Positions 1 to 8,638 of a stretch of DNA of 35,137 nt are shown here, one piece after another. The stretch is taken from positions 1 to 35,137 of the forward strand of contig VEMX01000045.1 in the NCBI GenBank assembly GCA_009711805.1, read 5' to 3'. The notes beneath the pieces are model-generated. The model saw only the letters and a program-made list of their open reading frames with translations. It made no database searches and had not been told where the DNA came from. Numbering within the stretch: the first letter of the stretch is position 1; the number at the start of each line of letters is the position of its first letter. The translations under genes were made by a program, and so were the position numbers. This DNA is from Balneolaceae bacterium (lineage in GTDB: Bacteria; Bacteroidota; Rhodothermia; Balneolales; Balneolaceae).

Positions 1-297
1 TATGTAGGTCGATGGCTATGTATACTTGTTTGTAGGTTTTCATAAGAGGACTCCTATGGATTTAGTTAAAAGTTAAAGGGACTTTAAAGCTAACAAATCC
101 AGGGCGTCCTCTTTTTTATAATACCTTATGGGTAAACCCATTTCGGAGTGAAATGCAGAAAAAGTCGTTGAGCTTGGTTCTGTGTCTCCCCCTCCTCTTA
201 GTTCGCAGCGAAGCAAGAACAGGGAAGCTCCGATAATCGGGGTAGAGTCAGAGAGGGGTCCGGTAATGCAGGAAATACAGTTTCACAAAAAGCCGCC
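1..297. other. Left-edge intergenic region
   Basis: No credible gene is visible here. The stretch lies downstream of the cyclase gene, which ends at 298 on the minus strand, and downstream of whatever plus-strand gene lies off the left edge. It holds a long imperfect inverted repeat at 44-113 followed by a T run, listed separately. It also has two short perfect palindromes, TTCGC-A-GCGAA near 201-211 and CCGA-TAA-TCGG near 229-239. The open frame at 182-427 overlaps the cyclase C terminus and shows no protein-like character. Confidence 0.6.
44..117 (+). terminator. Large imperfect hairpin with T run
   Basis: AAGAGGAC at 44-51 is exactly complementary to GTCCTCTT at 106-113. Further inward, the TGGATTT..GTTA and TAAC..AAATCC blocks and a TTAAAG/CTTTAA core continue the pairing with small bulges, so the palindrome spans about 70 bp. 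The outer right arm runs into six T residues, giving an intrinsic-terminator shape on the plus strand. This would serve a gene off the left edge. The arm length is unusual for a plain terminator, so a degenerate palindromic element is possible. Confidence 0.45.
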
Positions 298-2448
298 TTA
301 TTTGCTCTTCATCACAAAAACCCCATTCCATTCCGCTTCTGGTGGCTCTGCTTTCATCATTCTGCAACGTTCTATAAATATTTCGGAAGGATTGGGAGTG
401 TGCCGCTCCAGTTTGGCCGACTGCTGAAATTTATTGATGGCCTTATCCCATTCCTGATTAAAATATAGTCTCATTCCATCCTCATATAGGCTAATACATT
501 CAAATAGCTGTTCATCGGCATCGGCTTTCAGATCAGCAATTTCATATACCTTTACCGGTTGAGTACGCCCTTTCACTACTATATTGTCCAACAGCCGGAA
601 TACGCAATCGTCACCACAGCTCTCTGCTTCTTTTTTGGTGGATTCGGTGACCATGGTGTACACCCCATATTGCTTGGCACCACTCTCACAACGGGCGGCA
701 AGATTTACATTATCCCCCATCATGGTATAATTGAATCTACGCACAGAGCCCATATTGCCTGTTACCATAGCGCCGGTGTTTATTCCAATACGGGTTTGCA
801 TATTACCGACAATATCTGGCCAGTCTTCGTTTTTCCACTTCTGTCTTAATTCAGCCTGCTTTTTCTGCATCAACTGAGAGGCAATACACGACTTAAGGGC
901 ATGATCCTGCAATGAAACCGGTGCTCCAAAAAATCCAACAATGGCATCTCCAATGTACTTATCCAGGGTTCCTCCCTGATCATTAAGGATATCCGTCATC
1001 GCATTCAGGTATTCATTGATCAATTCTACCAGGCGATTGGCATCAAGTTGTTCAGAAAAGGTTGAAAACGACTGAATATCACTAAAAAAGGCCGTCATAT
1101 AAATTTTCTCTCCGCCTAATTGAGGTTCCTCTCCCGATTCCACCATCTGGTTTACCAATTCAGGCGACACATACGAGGAAAACATTCCTTTAATTCTCAG
1201 CTTCTCTTTCAATTCAACATAATACTCATATCCTATAATGCTTACCTGGGCTACAATTAAGGATAACATAGGCCCTGTAATCATAAAAATTAAGCTAAAG
1301 TGTACAAAAGCCATATAAGTAGTATATAAATACCCCCCGGTCAAAAACAGAGTAGTAATAACACCCCAGATAGTATTAAAAATCCTGGTCACCCATGTAG
1401 CCAAAAAGCAAAACGCCAACATTATAACAACCGTTACCCAATCGTTAAGGCGGTTTATATAATTGCCTTCCAGGATAGTTTGTATGGCATGCGCATGAAT
1501 TTCGAAACCTGGCCGGGGCAGGCTGCCTGAAGCGTAAGGGGTTAAATGATAATCTCCCAAAGTTGGCATGGTAGACCCTACTATCACAATTTTATCTTTA
1601 AATACTCCTTGTTTCAACAAGCCGAAATCGGGATCGTCAAACAGGTTCATTTCAAAAGCTTCAGCCTCTCCAACCGTGGTATATTCCGCATCGTCTATAA
1701 CTTCATCCAGACTAAATGATGGGAATATTCCCTCGGGGCCATAATAATTGATGATAAAACTATTTTTTGCTGCTTTTTGTATGGAATAAGGCCCCAGGTC
1801 AAACTCATTCTTTTTCAAGGCATCGTCTAAGGGATCGACTTCATTCAGGGAAATATCCGCATATTCCCGGAGCCCTTCTAGTCCAAGCATATAATATTCT
1901 TCCCCTTCCAATACATACCCGAATTTATAATAACGTACTGCTTTATCCACATCGGTAAGCATGCTAACCTGTCCCGTACGGTTCGGATTGTTTTCCAGCA
2001 GCACCTCATTGGGGAACTGTTTTACTACTTTAACACCTTGACTGGTTTGAATTTTTTGTATCTGCCCTGCCAGAATCACATTCCCGTAATCACTTAAAGC
2101 TTTTGCGAAAATGCTGTCGTGTTCAGTATCTCTTTTTGAAAAAATGACATCAAGCAGTATAGCTTTTGCACCGGCTTCATTCAGGTTTTCAATGAGTTTG
2201 GCATATACATCGGTGGGCCAGGGGTACTTTTCAGGAATTTCGCTGTCTGCGTCATCACTCATGGCAACTAATACAATCGAGGAATCTTGTATGGGGATGG
2301 GACCTCGCCACTCAAACAATTTATCGTGGTATTGAAGCTCAAATCGCTGCACAGGCCCCATCAACCCCAACCCCATTGATATTACAAATGCAGCCAATGT
2401 AGTAATTGAGACAGACCAAAAAACTTTTTCCCGGTTGCTTTTAGCCAT
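298..2448 (-). CDS. CHASE2-domain class III adenylate cyclase
   Basis: Inner-membrane receptor cyclase predicted to make cAMP from ATP. The 716 residues run as an N-terminal membrane helix (about 11-30), an extracytoplasmic CHASE2 sensor domain (about 35-325), three membrane helices (about 336-408) and a cytoplasmic class III cyclase domain (about 445-640). The metal-binding aspartates are visible as D457 in FSDIQSF and D501 in KYIGD. K497 and T575 sit at the purine-specifying positions, which favours ATP over GTP. N582 and R586 in VNLAAR are the transition-state pair. A short tail of about 75 residues follows. The ATG lies 6 bp after the stop of the barrel gene, with no clear Shine-Dalgarno sequence, so it is the last gene of a four-gene operon. 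The family call is firm; the signal sensed is unknown. Confidence 0.93.
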   Translation of the reverse strand: MAKSNREKVFWSVSITTLAAFVISMGLGLMGPVQRFELQYHDKLFEWRGPIPIQDSSIVLVAMSDDADSEIPEKYPWPTDVYAKLIENLNEAGAKAILLDVIFSKRDTEHDSIFAKALSDYGNVILAGQIQKIQTSQGVKVVKQFPNEVLLENNPNRTGQVSMLTDVDKAVRYYKFGYVLEGEEYYMLGLEGLREYADISLNEVDPLDDALKKNEFDLGPYSIQKAAKNSFIINYYGPEGIFPSFSLDEVIDDAEYTTVGEAEAFEMNLFDDPDFGLLKQGVFKDKIVIVGSTMPTLGDYHLTPYASGSLPRPGFEIHAHAIQTILEGNYINRLNDWVTVVIMLAFCFLATWVTRIFNTIWGVITTLFLTGGYLYTTYMAFVHFSLIFMITGPMLSLIVAQVSIIGYEYYVELKEKLRIKGMFSSYVSPELVNQMVESGEEPQLGGEKIYMTAFFSDIQSFSTFSEQLDANRLVELINEYLNAMTDILNDQGGTLDKYIGDAIVGFFGAPVSLQDHALKSCIASQLMQKKQAELRQKWKNEDWPDIVGNMQTRIGINTGAMVTGNMGSVRRFNYTMMGDNVNLAARCESGAKQYGVYTMVTESTKKEAESCGDDCVFRLLDNIVVKGRTQPVKVYEIADLKADADEQLFECISLYEDGMRLYFNQEWDKAINKFQQSAKLERHTPNPSEIFIERCRMMKAEPPEAEWNGVFVMKSK

Positions 2449-2454
2449 GGTTAA

Positions 2455-5172
2455 TTAAAACCTAACAATGTAACGAAGCTGCATCAAACGGTCGTTCGCA
2501 TTTCCGGAACCGGATACATTGGTAAAATTGGCATCAAAGATCAGAGAATGCATTTCGTTTAATCTATATTCTGCTCCGGCTTGTAGTACAAAAGTGGAAA
2601 AATCATTTTCAGTAGGGGTGTTACCCAACACATAGTAATCGTTATAAGGACTGTCATCCTCATCTCCTACAATATCCAAAGCCCGGGCCGTTGTCTCGTT
2701 ACTGGTAACTGCTATACGGCCATTTATACTAAGCTTGTCATCCATGAGAAAGTAACTGCCACCGGCATACAACCCAAAAATGCTGATATCGCTCTGCCCC
2801 CCACCCGATTCTGTATTATTAAAGGAAAGCCCTAATTGTGTTCTCAAAGAAATTTCAGGAAGTCGGGAGGTTATGTTTATTGAAACAGATTGACTGCTTA
2901 CACCCCCATAGTCAAACACTTCATCTTTGGTTTGAAGATTGTAATAGCTTATTGATGCCTCATGCACCATGTCAAGTAAGCTAAATCGCTTTGAGATGGA
3001 AGTGTTAAAGTTAAAGGTAGTGTTCATCCTTGGGGTAGGGGTAATCACCGTATCGGCCCCTGTAATATTTATATTCTGAACGGCTGCGTTCTCAAACTCA
3101 CCAGGTACTATTGGATTAAATCGTTCTACGTCATTATCCCGTGTTCTAAACCTGAATCCTGCACTGATTCTTGGCAAATCTCTATTTACCGGATACCAAC
3201 TTACATTTGTTCTGTATGTAGCGGTAGAAGTTGTCGCTTTTTTGTTATTTACTACGTTATCATTCAGACTCTCATACCCTAATGTAAGATAGATTTGATT
3301 AGAGAATAGATTTACTCGATCTGAAATCGTAAAACCTGCCACATCTTTTCGGATGGTTGAATTGCCCAGGGAATTAAAACTGGGGCCTATCCATCGGTAC
3401 TGAAACTGAAGACTGTTGGAAGGGTAATTAAAGGAAAGCCGGCTTTTCCCTGCCAATATACTGGTTGGAAAAAACGGTTCTGCCTCGTTATCGCCGCTCT
3501 CATCATCCACCAACCGGATGGGTAAGGTAGCTATATTCTCATTAACCACTATAATCCAGGATAAACGATCCAGGAAATCTACCTCATCCTGCGTGAGATC
3601 GAAGCCAAGCTCTTCGGCGCGTTCCTGCGTTAACGGACCGCCATAAATATTTTCATTCAGGGCACTTATTACCCCTTCCGCTTCAAAACGAATGCGGTTA
3701 TTATTAATACCAAACTGTACATCAGAACCTGCTACAATATTATCTTTAGGTTTTACGCTTCCGCCTTCAACAGAAAGTATATCCGGATTTTGGGAAAGTT
3801 TATCCCGATCAGCCTGGCTCAGGTTATTATAGAAGCCCGGTTGGGCATCCAGCAAGGTATAATAGTCACGAATATTGAATAGCGAAGTGGTGTCATCTTT
3901 TATCTTCAGGGCATGAAATCCCCACTGAAACTTGTCAGGATTCCCAAAACCTACCCGGGCCCCTAACACATCTCTTTTAAATGATCCTCTTCCCTGGTCT
4001 TCATAAGTGACGGTATAGGTAGTATCAACGACAGTACCCCCTGGGGTTTGTTGCTCATTAATCAACAACTCTCCGTACAAATTTGTCACTTTTCTATCCA
4101 GTTCGCCATAAATAAACTGTAAATTCACGTTCTTATTTAAGAGATGCGCAGAGCTATTAATACCATATACCCGCCGGCCCGAAATAGTAAAATTACTTAA
4201 GCGGGGATACACATGCCCGGCTTGAAATGAGAACCACTCTCCATATCTTACATCAAAGCCAAACCTGTTTTGGGGTTGCAGTCTGGAAGACTCCTGAGAG
4301 GTGAAATAACCATTTAACGAATAGTGCAAGTTACCATAAGAACCAGAAAGCCGGCCTTGTCCGGTATAGGCATTATTGGGGTTTCCGCCTATCACCTGGT
4401 TTCGGGCGGTTAATTGAGCCTGCCCCGAGGGGTGCACAGATTCACCAAAACCCCTAAAAGATGCCTGGCCGGGAGATACCACAAAAAATTCCCAGTCTAC
4501 CACTACATATTCTTCATCTTCGGTTAAATAGTTTAATGAAACGGTATGGGCTCCACCACTTATCTCATCTGGTAAATAAGAAATATAGTATGCACTGGTG
4601 TCGGCATCTTCGGTTACATCCTCATTATCTACATATAACCTAAACTCTCCCTCTTCAATATCATTGGCATCATAAAACAGAGCAAGAGCTATCACTACAT
4701 CATTCTTGGTAACCCCATTTCCCGGTTTGGGCGATAGTATTGAGTAATCTACCGATGTGAGCCGTTTAGCCTCTTCCTTCTGTCCCCTAACAATAGCAAC
4801 CTGTACCGGATCTTCTTCTGGATTATTGCCCGGATAAGTGACTTTACCGCCCGATAGCAGTGTAATCTCAAAATAATACTCCAGCCGGCTGGCCTCCTCA
4901 TTCGTTACATTAAAATTTACAGTAAATGTTCCATTTTCTATTTGAATTTCTTGCTGCTGATAACCGAATTCACCATCGTACCGATAATAAAAATTTGCCC
5001 GTTGAATTTCATTCTGTGTAAGGCCGGGCACTAAAAACTCCAGTGTATTCTGGTTCTCAGTTTCCACAGCTGTTGGTGCCTGGTGCTGAATGGTATACTG
5101 TGCCTGCACTTCATCCATCAGGAACAGACATAGAAATGAAAAACATATTATTGTATAGGCTCTTCTAAGCAT
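2455..5172 (-). CDS. Outer-membrane beta-barrel with Ig-like N-terminal domains
   Basis: I do not recognise a named family. The 905-residue protein has a signal peptide ending near residue 24 (VQAQ). Two beta-sandwich-like segments follow (about 30-125 and 140-235), and the second resembles an Ig/bacterial-Ig fold. The rest (about 240-905) is a long series of alternating polar/aromatic strands with acidic loops, ending LRYIVRF. A terminal Phe and this strand pattern are typical of outer-membrane barrels assembled by the BAM complex. No TonB box or plug domain is visible, so it is probably not a TonB-dependent receptor. It sits between a FecR-domain gene (56 bp upstream) and the CHASE2 cyclase (6 bp downstream), which suggests a surface or structural partner of that sensor. 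Barrel call fairly sure; role unknown. Confidence 0.75.
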   Translation of the reverse strand: MLRRAYTIICFSFLCLFLMDEVQAQYTIQHQAPTAVETENQNTLEFLVPGLTQNEIQRANFYYRYDGEFGYQQQEIQIENGTFTVNFNVTNEEASRLEYYFEITLLSGGKVTYPGNNPEEDPVQVAIVRGQKEEAKRLTSVDYSILSPKPGNGVTKNDVVIALALFYDANDIEEGEFRLYVDNEDVTEDADTSAYYISYLPDEISGGAHTVSLNYLTEDEEYVVVDWEFFVVSPGQASFRGFGESVHPSGQAQLTARNQVIGGNPNNAYTGQGRLSGSYGNLHYSLNGYFTSQESSRLQPQNRFGFDVRYGEWFSFQAGHVYPRLSNFTISGRRVYGINSSAHLLNKNVNLQFIYGELDRKVTNLYGELLINEQQTPGGTVVDTTYTVTYEDQGRGSFKRDVLGARVGFGNPDKFQWGFHALKIKDDTTSLFNIRDYYTLLDAQPGFYNNLSQADRDKLSQNPDILSVEGGSVKPKDNIVAGSDVQFGINNNRIRFEAEGVISALNENIYGGPLTQERAEELGFDLTQDEVDFLDRLSWIIVVNENIATLPIRLVDDESGDNEAEPFFPTSILAGKSRLSFNYPSNSLQFQYRWIGPSFNSLGNSTIRKDVAGFTISDRVNLFSNQIYLTLGYESLNDNVVNNKKATTSTATYRTNVSWYPVNRDLPRISAGFRFRTRDNDVERFNPIVPGEFENAAVQNINITGADTVITPTPRMNTTFNFNTSISKRFSLLDMVHEASISYYNLQTKDEVFDYGGVSSQSVSINITSRLPEISLRTQLGLSFNNTESGGGQSDISIFGLYAGGSYFLMDDKLSINGRIAVTSNETTARALDIVGDEDDSPYNDYYVLGNTPTENDFSTFVLQAGAEYRLNEMHSLIFDANFTNVSGSGNANDRLMQLRYIVRF

Positions 5173-5228
5173 ATTTTGTCACATTACAATCTTCAACCTG
5201 TAATAACTTAACTTTTATTCAAACACTC

Positions 5229-5969
5229 CTAATTTTGACCTTCTTCAAATATAACGACCTCAATTACCCTCACCTGGCCATTTTCATCCCGGAATCTCAG
5301 CTTAATTGTTTTCCTTTCAAGATCGTTATCCAGATCACTGTATCCTTCATTAAGATCCTGAAGCTCCCGATCGGTCAACTCGCCTGTATCTACGTTATTT
5401 CCTTGCTGATCTACCTGACCAAACATTTTATCATACAGGGAAACCGTTTGTCCCGAATTCAGGGCTGTTAAATCTACCTGCCCTTCTTCTACCCAAACAT
5501 AACCACCGGCGGTATTCCCAAAGTTTGTTCCTTTCACAGAAGCTAAGGACCGCGAAGTTGCAACCTCAAAATCATTAGATCCCTGAGGTTGTACATTTAA
5601 GAATATTTCTCCGTTTTCAAGATTAATGCGTGTATTCATAGACTTCACATCGTTACTCACATCCCCGCGGACAATAAGCATGGAGTTAGGTTTTACCTTT
5701 GCCACACTTTCATCCATAAACACCACTAATGCATAGCCTTTGTCATCTGTCATCAGGGTATCACCGTCAAATAATTTCTCCCCCAGGTTCTCCTCCAAAG
5801 AAAGGATCAAATCCTTGTCAACCGCCTGGTTTTGGACAGCAACCGTTGGCTTAAATCTTCTTACGATTGCCAATGGTCTTTCTTCTGTTATCAAAACATC
5901 TTTCAGTTCTAATCCCAAAAAAGAAAAACATACCAGCCCTAAACATAAAATTTTGTAACTCTGCTTCAT
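5229..5969 (-). CDS. Exported FecR-domain protein
   Basis: Periplasmic FecR-fold protein without the cytoplasmic anti-sigma segment that true FecR regulators carry. The signal or anchor segment is at about residues 4-20. The FecR core follows at about 60-180, with recognisable pieces GDTLMTDDKGYALVVF, LENGEIFLNV and FEVATSRSLASVKGTNF. The C-terminal 60 residues are acidic and may be helical. The open frame extends upstream to a TTG at 5987, but I chose the ATG at 5969. It lies one base after the stop of the preceding gene and gives a normal signal peptide, suggesting translational coupling. FecR domains next to CHASE2 cyclases are a recurrent pairing as I recall it. Here the FecR protein has no neighbouring sigma factor, so a role in envelope sensing linked to the cyclase is inferred. 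Confidence 0.85.
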   Translation of the reverse strand: MKQSYKILCLGLVCFSFLGLELKDVLITEERPLAIVRRFKPTVAVQNQAVDKDLILSLEENLGEKLFDGDTLMTDDKGYALVVFMDESVAKVKPNSMLIVRGDVSNDVKSMNTRINLENGEIFLNVQPQGSNDFEVATSRSLASVKGTNFGNTAGGYVWVEEGQVDLTALNSGQTVSLYDKMFGQVDQQGNNVDTGELTDRELQDLNEGYSDLDNDLERKTIKLRFRDENGQVRVIEVVIFEEGQN

Positions 5970-5970
5970 T

Positions 5971-7164
5971 TTATTGGTCTTCTGCAATTATTATGTCACC
6001 ATCACGGATCTTCTGCATAATCTCTCTTAACAATTGAGCTGCAACCAGTCCGTTTACCACCTGTCCATCAATCTCAATCCCTTCCAGTGCATAGCCATCT
6101 TCAATTAACCGACTAAACTCTGAGTCTCCTAAAAGTTGAGTTAAGGCTTCATTTACATCTTCATTGAGGGGCACTTTGGTGGTTCCTTCTGTATCAGAGC
6201 CTCCCGAAATTTTAAAACTCCATATTTCTGAGGAACGTTGTTCAGTACCGTTGCTTGTTCTCAGTGTTGTTAAAACTCTCCAGTAATATTGTTGCCCTTC
6301 TTCAAGTTTCTGTGCTCCGAATGCAGGATACTGATAAGAATTCCCGTCTACAAGAACGTCTAAATTCTCAAACTGAAGTAATGAACCTCCACTCTGAATA
6401 GCGGGAGAATCTGCCGCATTTCCCAGCAGTGTTTCAGGGCCATCCTGGCCGTTAGATTTAACAACCAGTAAACGATAGGTAATATCATTTTCTCCTTCCC
6501 AGCTGAATTGAGGATATGAATTCGTTATCTCGGCTCCGTCTCCCACGTCATTTCCCGGAGAACGAAGGTAAATTTCACTTGACTCAAAAGTTTTTGCCCG
6601 GCCAATCTGAACCGTTGAAGTAGCCAGAACTTCCCGGCCATTCATATTCGTAACCTGTATCACCTGTATATGTACTGAATATATATCGGCCGGTAACGTC
6701 GTAGAACCTTCCAGGCTGTTTATGAACCTGTCTCCTTCGGATGTTAATCCTCCTGTAAACCGTATTTCTTCATCTATACCTGGAATTCTGCTATCTGCAA
6801 GATCATTATTTGTAGCATAAATAGTTTCGAGGGGATCTAACGAAAAGGGGCTGGAACTTTCCTGTGTCAACTCAACTATAGTACCATATTGGGAAGCAGT
6901 CACTTTAATTTCCAGATACAGGTTTTCAAGCTTTTTATTAGTCAGGTTTTCCATTAAACCTGTTACCAAAACCGGGCCGGCTCCATCTTTGTCGACACCC
7001 AGGCTTGTCAGACTTAATACCTGGGCACTTTCGAGTGCTGCACCCAATTCGATCTCAAGATTAACCTTTTGATCTTGACCTGCTACAGTATTTATAAAAA
7101 GAAAACTACATATGGTGAGCCCTATACAAGCACGGACGAACCTAAAACCTAATATTTTGATCAT
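5971..7164 (-). CDS. Exported beta-sandwich protein, first gene of cyclase operon
   Basis: Unrecognised exported protein of 397 residues. It has a signal peptide ending near residue 30 (NTVAGQ), a beta-rich first domain (about 32-190) and a fibronectin type III-like segment (about 199-320). That segment carries the PQFSW ... YYWRV ... IWSFKI pattern seen in exported Bacteroidota proteins. A charged C-terminal region ends in an acidic tail. The frame is open back to a TTG at 7188, but the ATG at 7164 is preceded by GGGAGGT at 7168-7174, a rare clear Shine-Dalgarno sequence in this window, and starts the signal peptide properly. It leads the operon with FecR, the barrel and the CHASE2 cyclase, and its stop lies one base before the FecR ATG. 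Function unknown. Confidence 0.8.
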   Translation of the reverse strand: MIKILGFRFVRACIGLTICSFLFINTVAGQDQKVNLEIELGAALESAQVLSLTSLGVDKDGAGPVLVTGLMENLTNKKLENLYLEIKVTASQYGTIVELTQESSSPFSLDPLETIYATNNDLADSRIPGIDEEIRFTGGLTSEGDRFINSLEGSTTLPADIYSVHIQVIQVTNMNGREVLATSTVQIGRAKTFESSEIYLRSPGNDVGDGAEITNSYPQFSWEGENDITYRLLVVKSNGQDGPETLLGNAADSPAIQSGGSLLQFENLDVLVDGNSYQYPAFGAQKLEEGQQYYWRVLTTLRTSNGTEQRSSEIWSFKISGGSDTEGTTKVPLNEDVNEALTQLLGDSEFSRLIEDGYALEGIEIDGQVVNGLVAAQLLREIMQKIRDGDIIIAEDQ

Positions 7165-7167
7165 AGT

Positions 7168-7174
7168 ACCTCCC
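7168..7174 (-). promoter_or_regulatory. Strong ribosome binding site deciding start at 7164
   Basis: On the minus strand GGGAGGT ends three bases before the ATG at 7164-7162. It favours this ATG over the in-frame TTG at 7188. Most genes here lack such a site, so its presence on the first gene of the cyclase operon stands out. Confidence 0.6.
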
Positions 7175-7285
7175 ACGGAATTTCTCAAGACTTATGTTAA
7201 TATAAAGTACTTTTAGATACAAACAATACTATATTTGAATGGCTTTTTTATACAAAAACAAATATGTATCATGTCATTGATCCAT

Positions 7286-7321
7286 AAAAAAAGCCTCATC
7301 CATGTATTTGGACAAGGCTTT
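7286..7321 (-). terminator. Intrinsic terminator of tRNA-Ala
   Basis: Read on the minus strand, AAAGCCTTGTCC pairs with GGATGAGGCTTT across an 8-base loop. The stem has 12 pairs, two of them G-U, and is followed by a T run. The stem begins directly after the tRNA 3' end, so processing and termination are nearly adjacent. Confidence 0.75.
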
Positions 7322-7322
7322 G

Positions 7323-7396
7323 TGGAGCTACGGGGACTCGAACCCCGGACCTTCGCGCTGCCAGCGCGACGCTCTAGCCAACTGAGCTATAGCCCC
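7323..7396 (-). tRNA. tRNA-Ala (anticodon GGC)
   Basis: On the minus strand the sequence folds into a complete 74-base cloverleaf. The acceptor is GGGGCTA/TAGCTCC with one G-U pair. The D arm is GCTC/GAGC, the anticodon stem TCGCG/CGCGA has loop CTGGCAG (anticodon GGC, reading GCC), and the T arm is CGGGG-TTCGAGT-CCCCG. The discriminator is A and the CCA tail is not encoded. An intrinsic terminator follows immediately. Confidence 0.96.
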
Positions 7397-7547
7397 ATTT
7401 TTCAGGGAGCACAATATAAAATTAGTATGAAATTAATCCTAACCTTCTTTGGTTTTTCTTTGATCCACCATACAGGTTCATTATTTTCCTCCCAAATTAC
7501 GATTTTCAATTTAACCTAAAACTAACTGAAACTGGAGTATTCCTAAT

Positions 7548-8444
7548 ATGAAACGTAAAATCCATCTTCTTGTTCTTGCACTCTTTTTAGTTGGTGGTAC
7601 TGTTGTTCAGTATGGCTGTGGTTCCAATGAGCCGGTGGTTCAGGAACCCGTAGATACTGATGGCGACGGCCTCACTGATGCCAAAGAAATGGAACTGGGA
7701 ACAGATCCTCAATTAGCTGACACCGACGGTGACGGGCTCACTGACGGGGACGAAGTAAATGAGTATGACACTGACCCTTTAAAAGCAGATACAGACGGTG
7801 ACGGGCTTTCTGACGGTGATGAAGTTAATTCATACAACACAGACCCAAATAACACTGACTCGGACGGAGACGGGCTTTCCGATGGTGATGAAGTTAACGA
7901 ATACCGTACCGAACCCAATAACACCGACTCGGACGGAGACGGGCTTTCTGATTATGACGAGGTAATGACTCATAACACCGATCCAAATAATGCTGACTCT
8001 GACGGAGACGGCTTTAACGATCAGCAGGAAATTGACATGGGAACTAACCCAAATGACTCAGGTGATCCTGTTTATCTCTCTGAAGATGCCCTGCAAACGA
8101 TTAATTTTAACTTTGACAAATCCAACATTCGCCAGGATGCTGAAGCTATCTTAGCTGAAAATGTTCGCACTCTCAAAGACGCTCCTGCTTTCCGCGTTCG
8201 TGTTGATGCCTTTACCGATCATGTTGGTGGCGATCAGTACAACCTGAGACTGAGTGTTCGAAGAGCTAACTCTGTTGTTGACTACTATACCGAAAATGGT
8301 ATTGCTGAAGACAGAATTGAATCTCGCGGATTAGGAAAAGCTCCTGTAGCTTGTATGGATGATACTCCTGAGCAAGGTTGTGAAAGAAACCGACGTGCAG
8401 AATCTCACCCATTAAGCACACTTAAATACAGACCAGGCATGTAA
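7548..8444 (+). CDS. OmpA-family lipoprotein with TSP3 calcium-binding repeats
   Basis: Predicted outer-membrane lipoprotein tethering the envelope to peptidoglycan. The 298 residues contain a lipoprotein signal with Cys24 (QYGC), then six acidic repeats of about 23 residues (about 36-172). Each repeat carries the D-x-D-G-D-G-x-x-D pattern of thrombospondin type-3 repeats, which bind calcium. The OmpA C-terminal domain follows (about 184-283). In it, D224 and R239 match the residues that bind diaminopimelate in E. coli OmpA, and the NRRAE box ends the domain. The ATG at 7548 has GGAG about ten bases upstream. It is transcribed away from tRNA-Ala and ends before a strong terminator. The 15-residue tail after NRRAE is unusual in sequence, since the usual final strand has a hydrophobic residue there. 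Confidence 0.93.
   Translation: MKRKIHLLVLALFLVGGTVVQYGCGSNEPVVQEPVDTDGDGLTDAKEMELGTDPQLADTDGDGLTDGDEVNEYDTDPLKADTDGDGLSDGDEVNSYNTDPNNTDSDGDGLSDGDEVNEYRTEPNNTDSDGDGLSDYDEVMTHNTDPNNADSDGDGFNDQQEIDMGTNPNDSGDPVYLSEDALQTINFNFDKSNIRQDAEAILAENVRTLKDAPAFRVRVDAFTDHVGGDQYNLRLSVRRANSVVDYYTENGIAEDRIESRGLGKAPVACMDDTPEQGCERNRRAESHPLSTLKYRPGM
7641..8060 (+). repeat. In-frame tandem repeats encoding TSP3 units
   Basis: Six units of about 69 bp encode the acidic D-x-D-G-D-G repeats of the OmpA-family protein. The middle units are nearly identical at DNA level, with GACGGAGACGGGCTTTC-like blocks recurring around 7863, 7932 and 8001. Copy number could change by recombination or slippage without breaking the frame. 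The repeat also creates a spurious Ser/Pro-rich open frame on the other strand. Confidence 0.8.
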
Positions 8445-8467
8445 TCCTGATCTTGTAGACGATATTT

Positions 8468-8503
8468 AAAAGGCGGCACTTATATAAGGGTGCCGCCTTT
8501 TTT
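8468..8503 (+). terminator. Intrinsic terminator after the OmpA/TSP3 gene
   Basis: AAAAGGCGGCAC at 8468-8479 pairs perfectly with GTGCCGCCTTTT at 8490-8501, with a 10-base loop and a T run. It lies about 25 bp after the stop codon. Confidence 0.9.
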
Positions 8504-8638
8504 ATTGACTGAATATTTCGTACAGTGCGGCTCATCAACTGTTTGCAAGAGTACCACCTTCCCGAACTTTAATCAAAGAATTCCCCGATGACTCTGCCTC
8601 GGGATAGTTCATTATACTTACAACCCTTTCTGCAGTCG

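Noticed and set aside
44..113. Integron attC-like site
   Set aside because: The folded shape invites the idea, but the conserved R' and R'' core words are not present and no integrase or cassette is nearby.
182..427. 81-codon plus-strand frame at the left edge
   Set aside because: It overlaps the C terminus of the cyclase gene on the other strand and has no start signal or domain.
7709..7924. Minus-strand Ser/Pro-rich repetitive frame
   Set aside because: It only reflects the opposite strand of the TSP3 repeat units of the OmpA gene.
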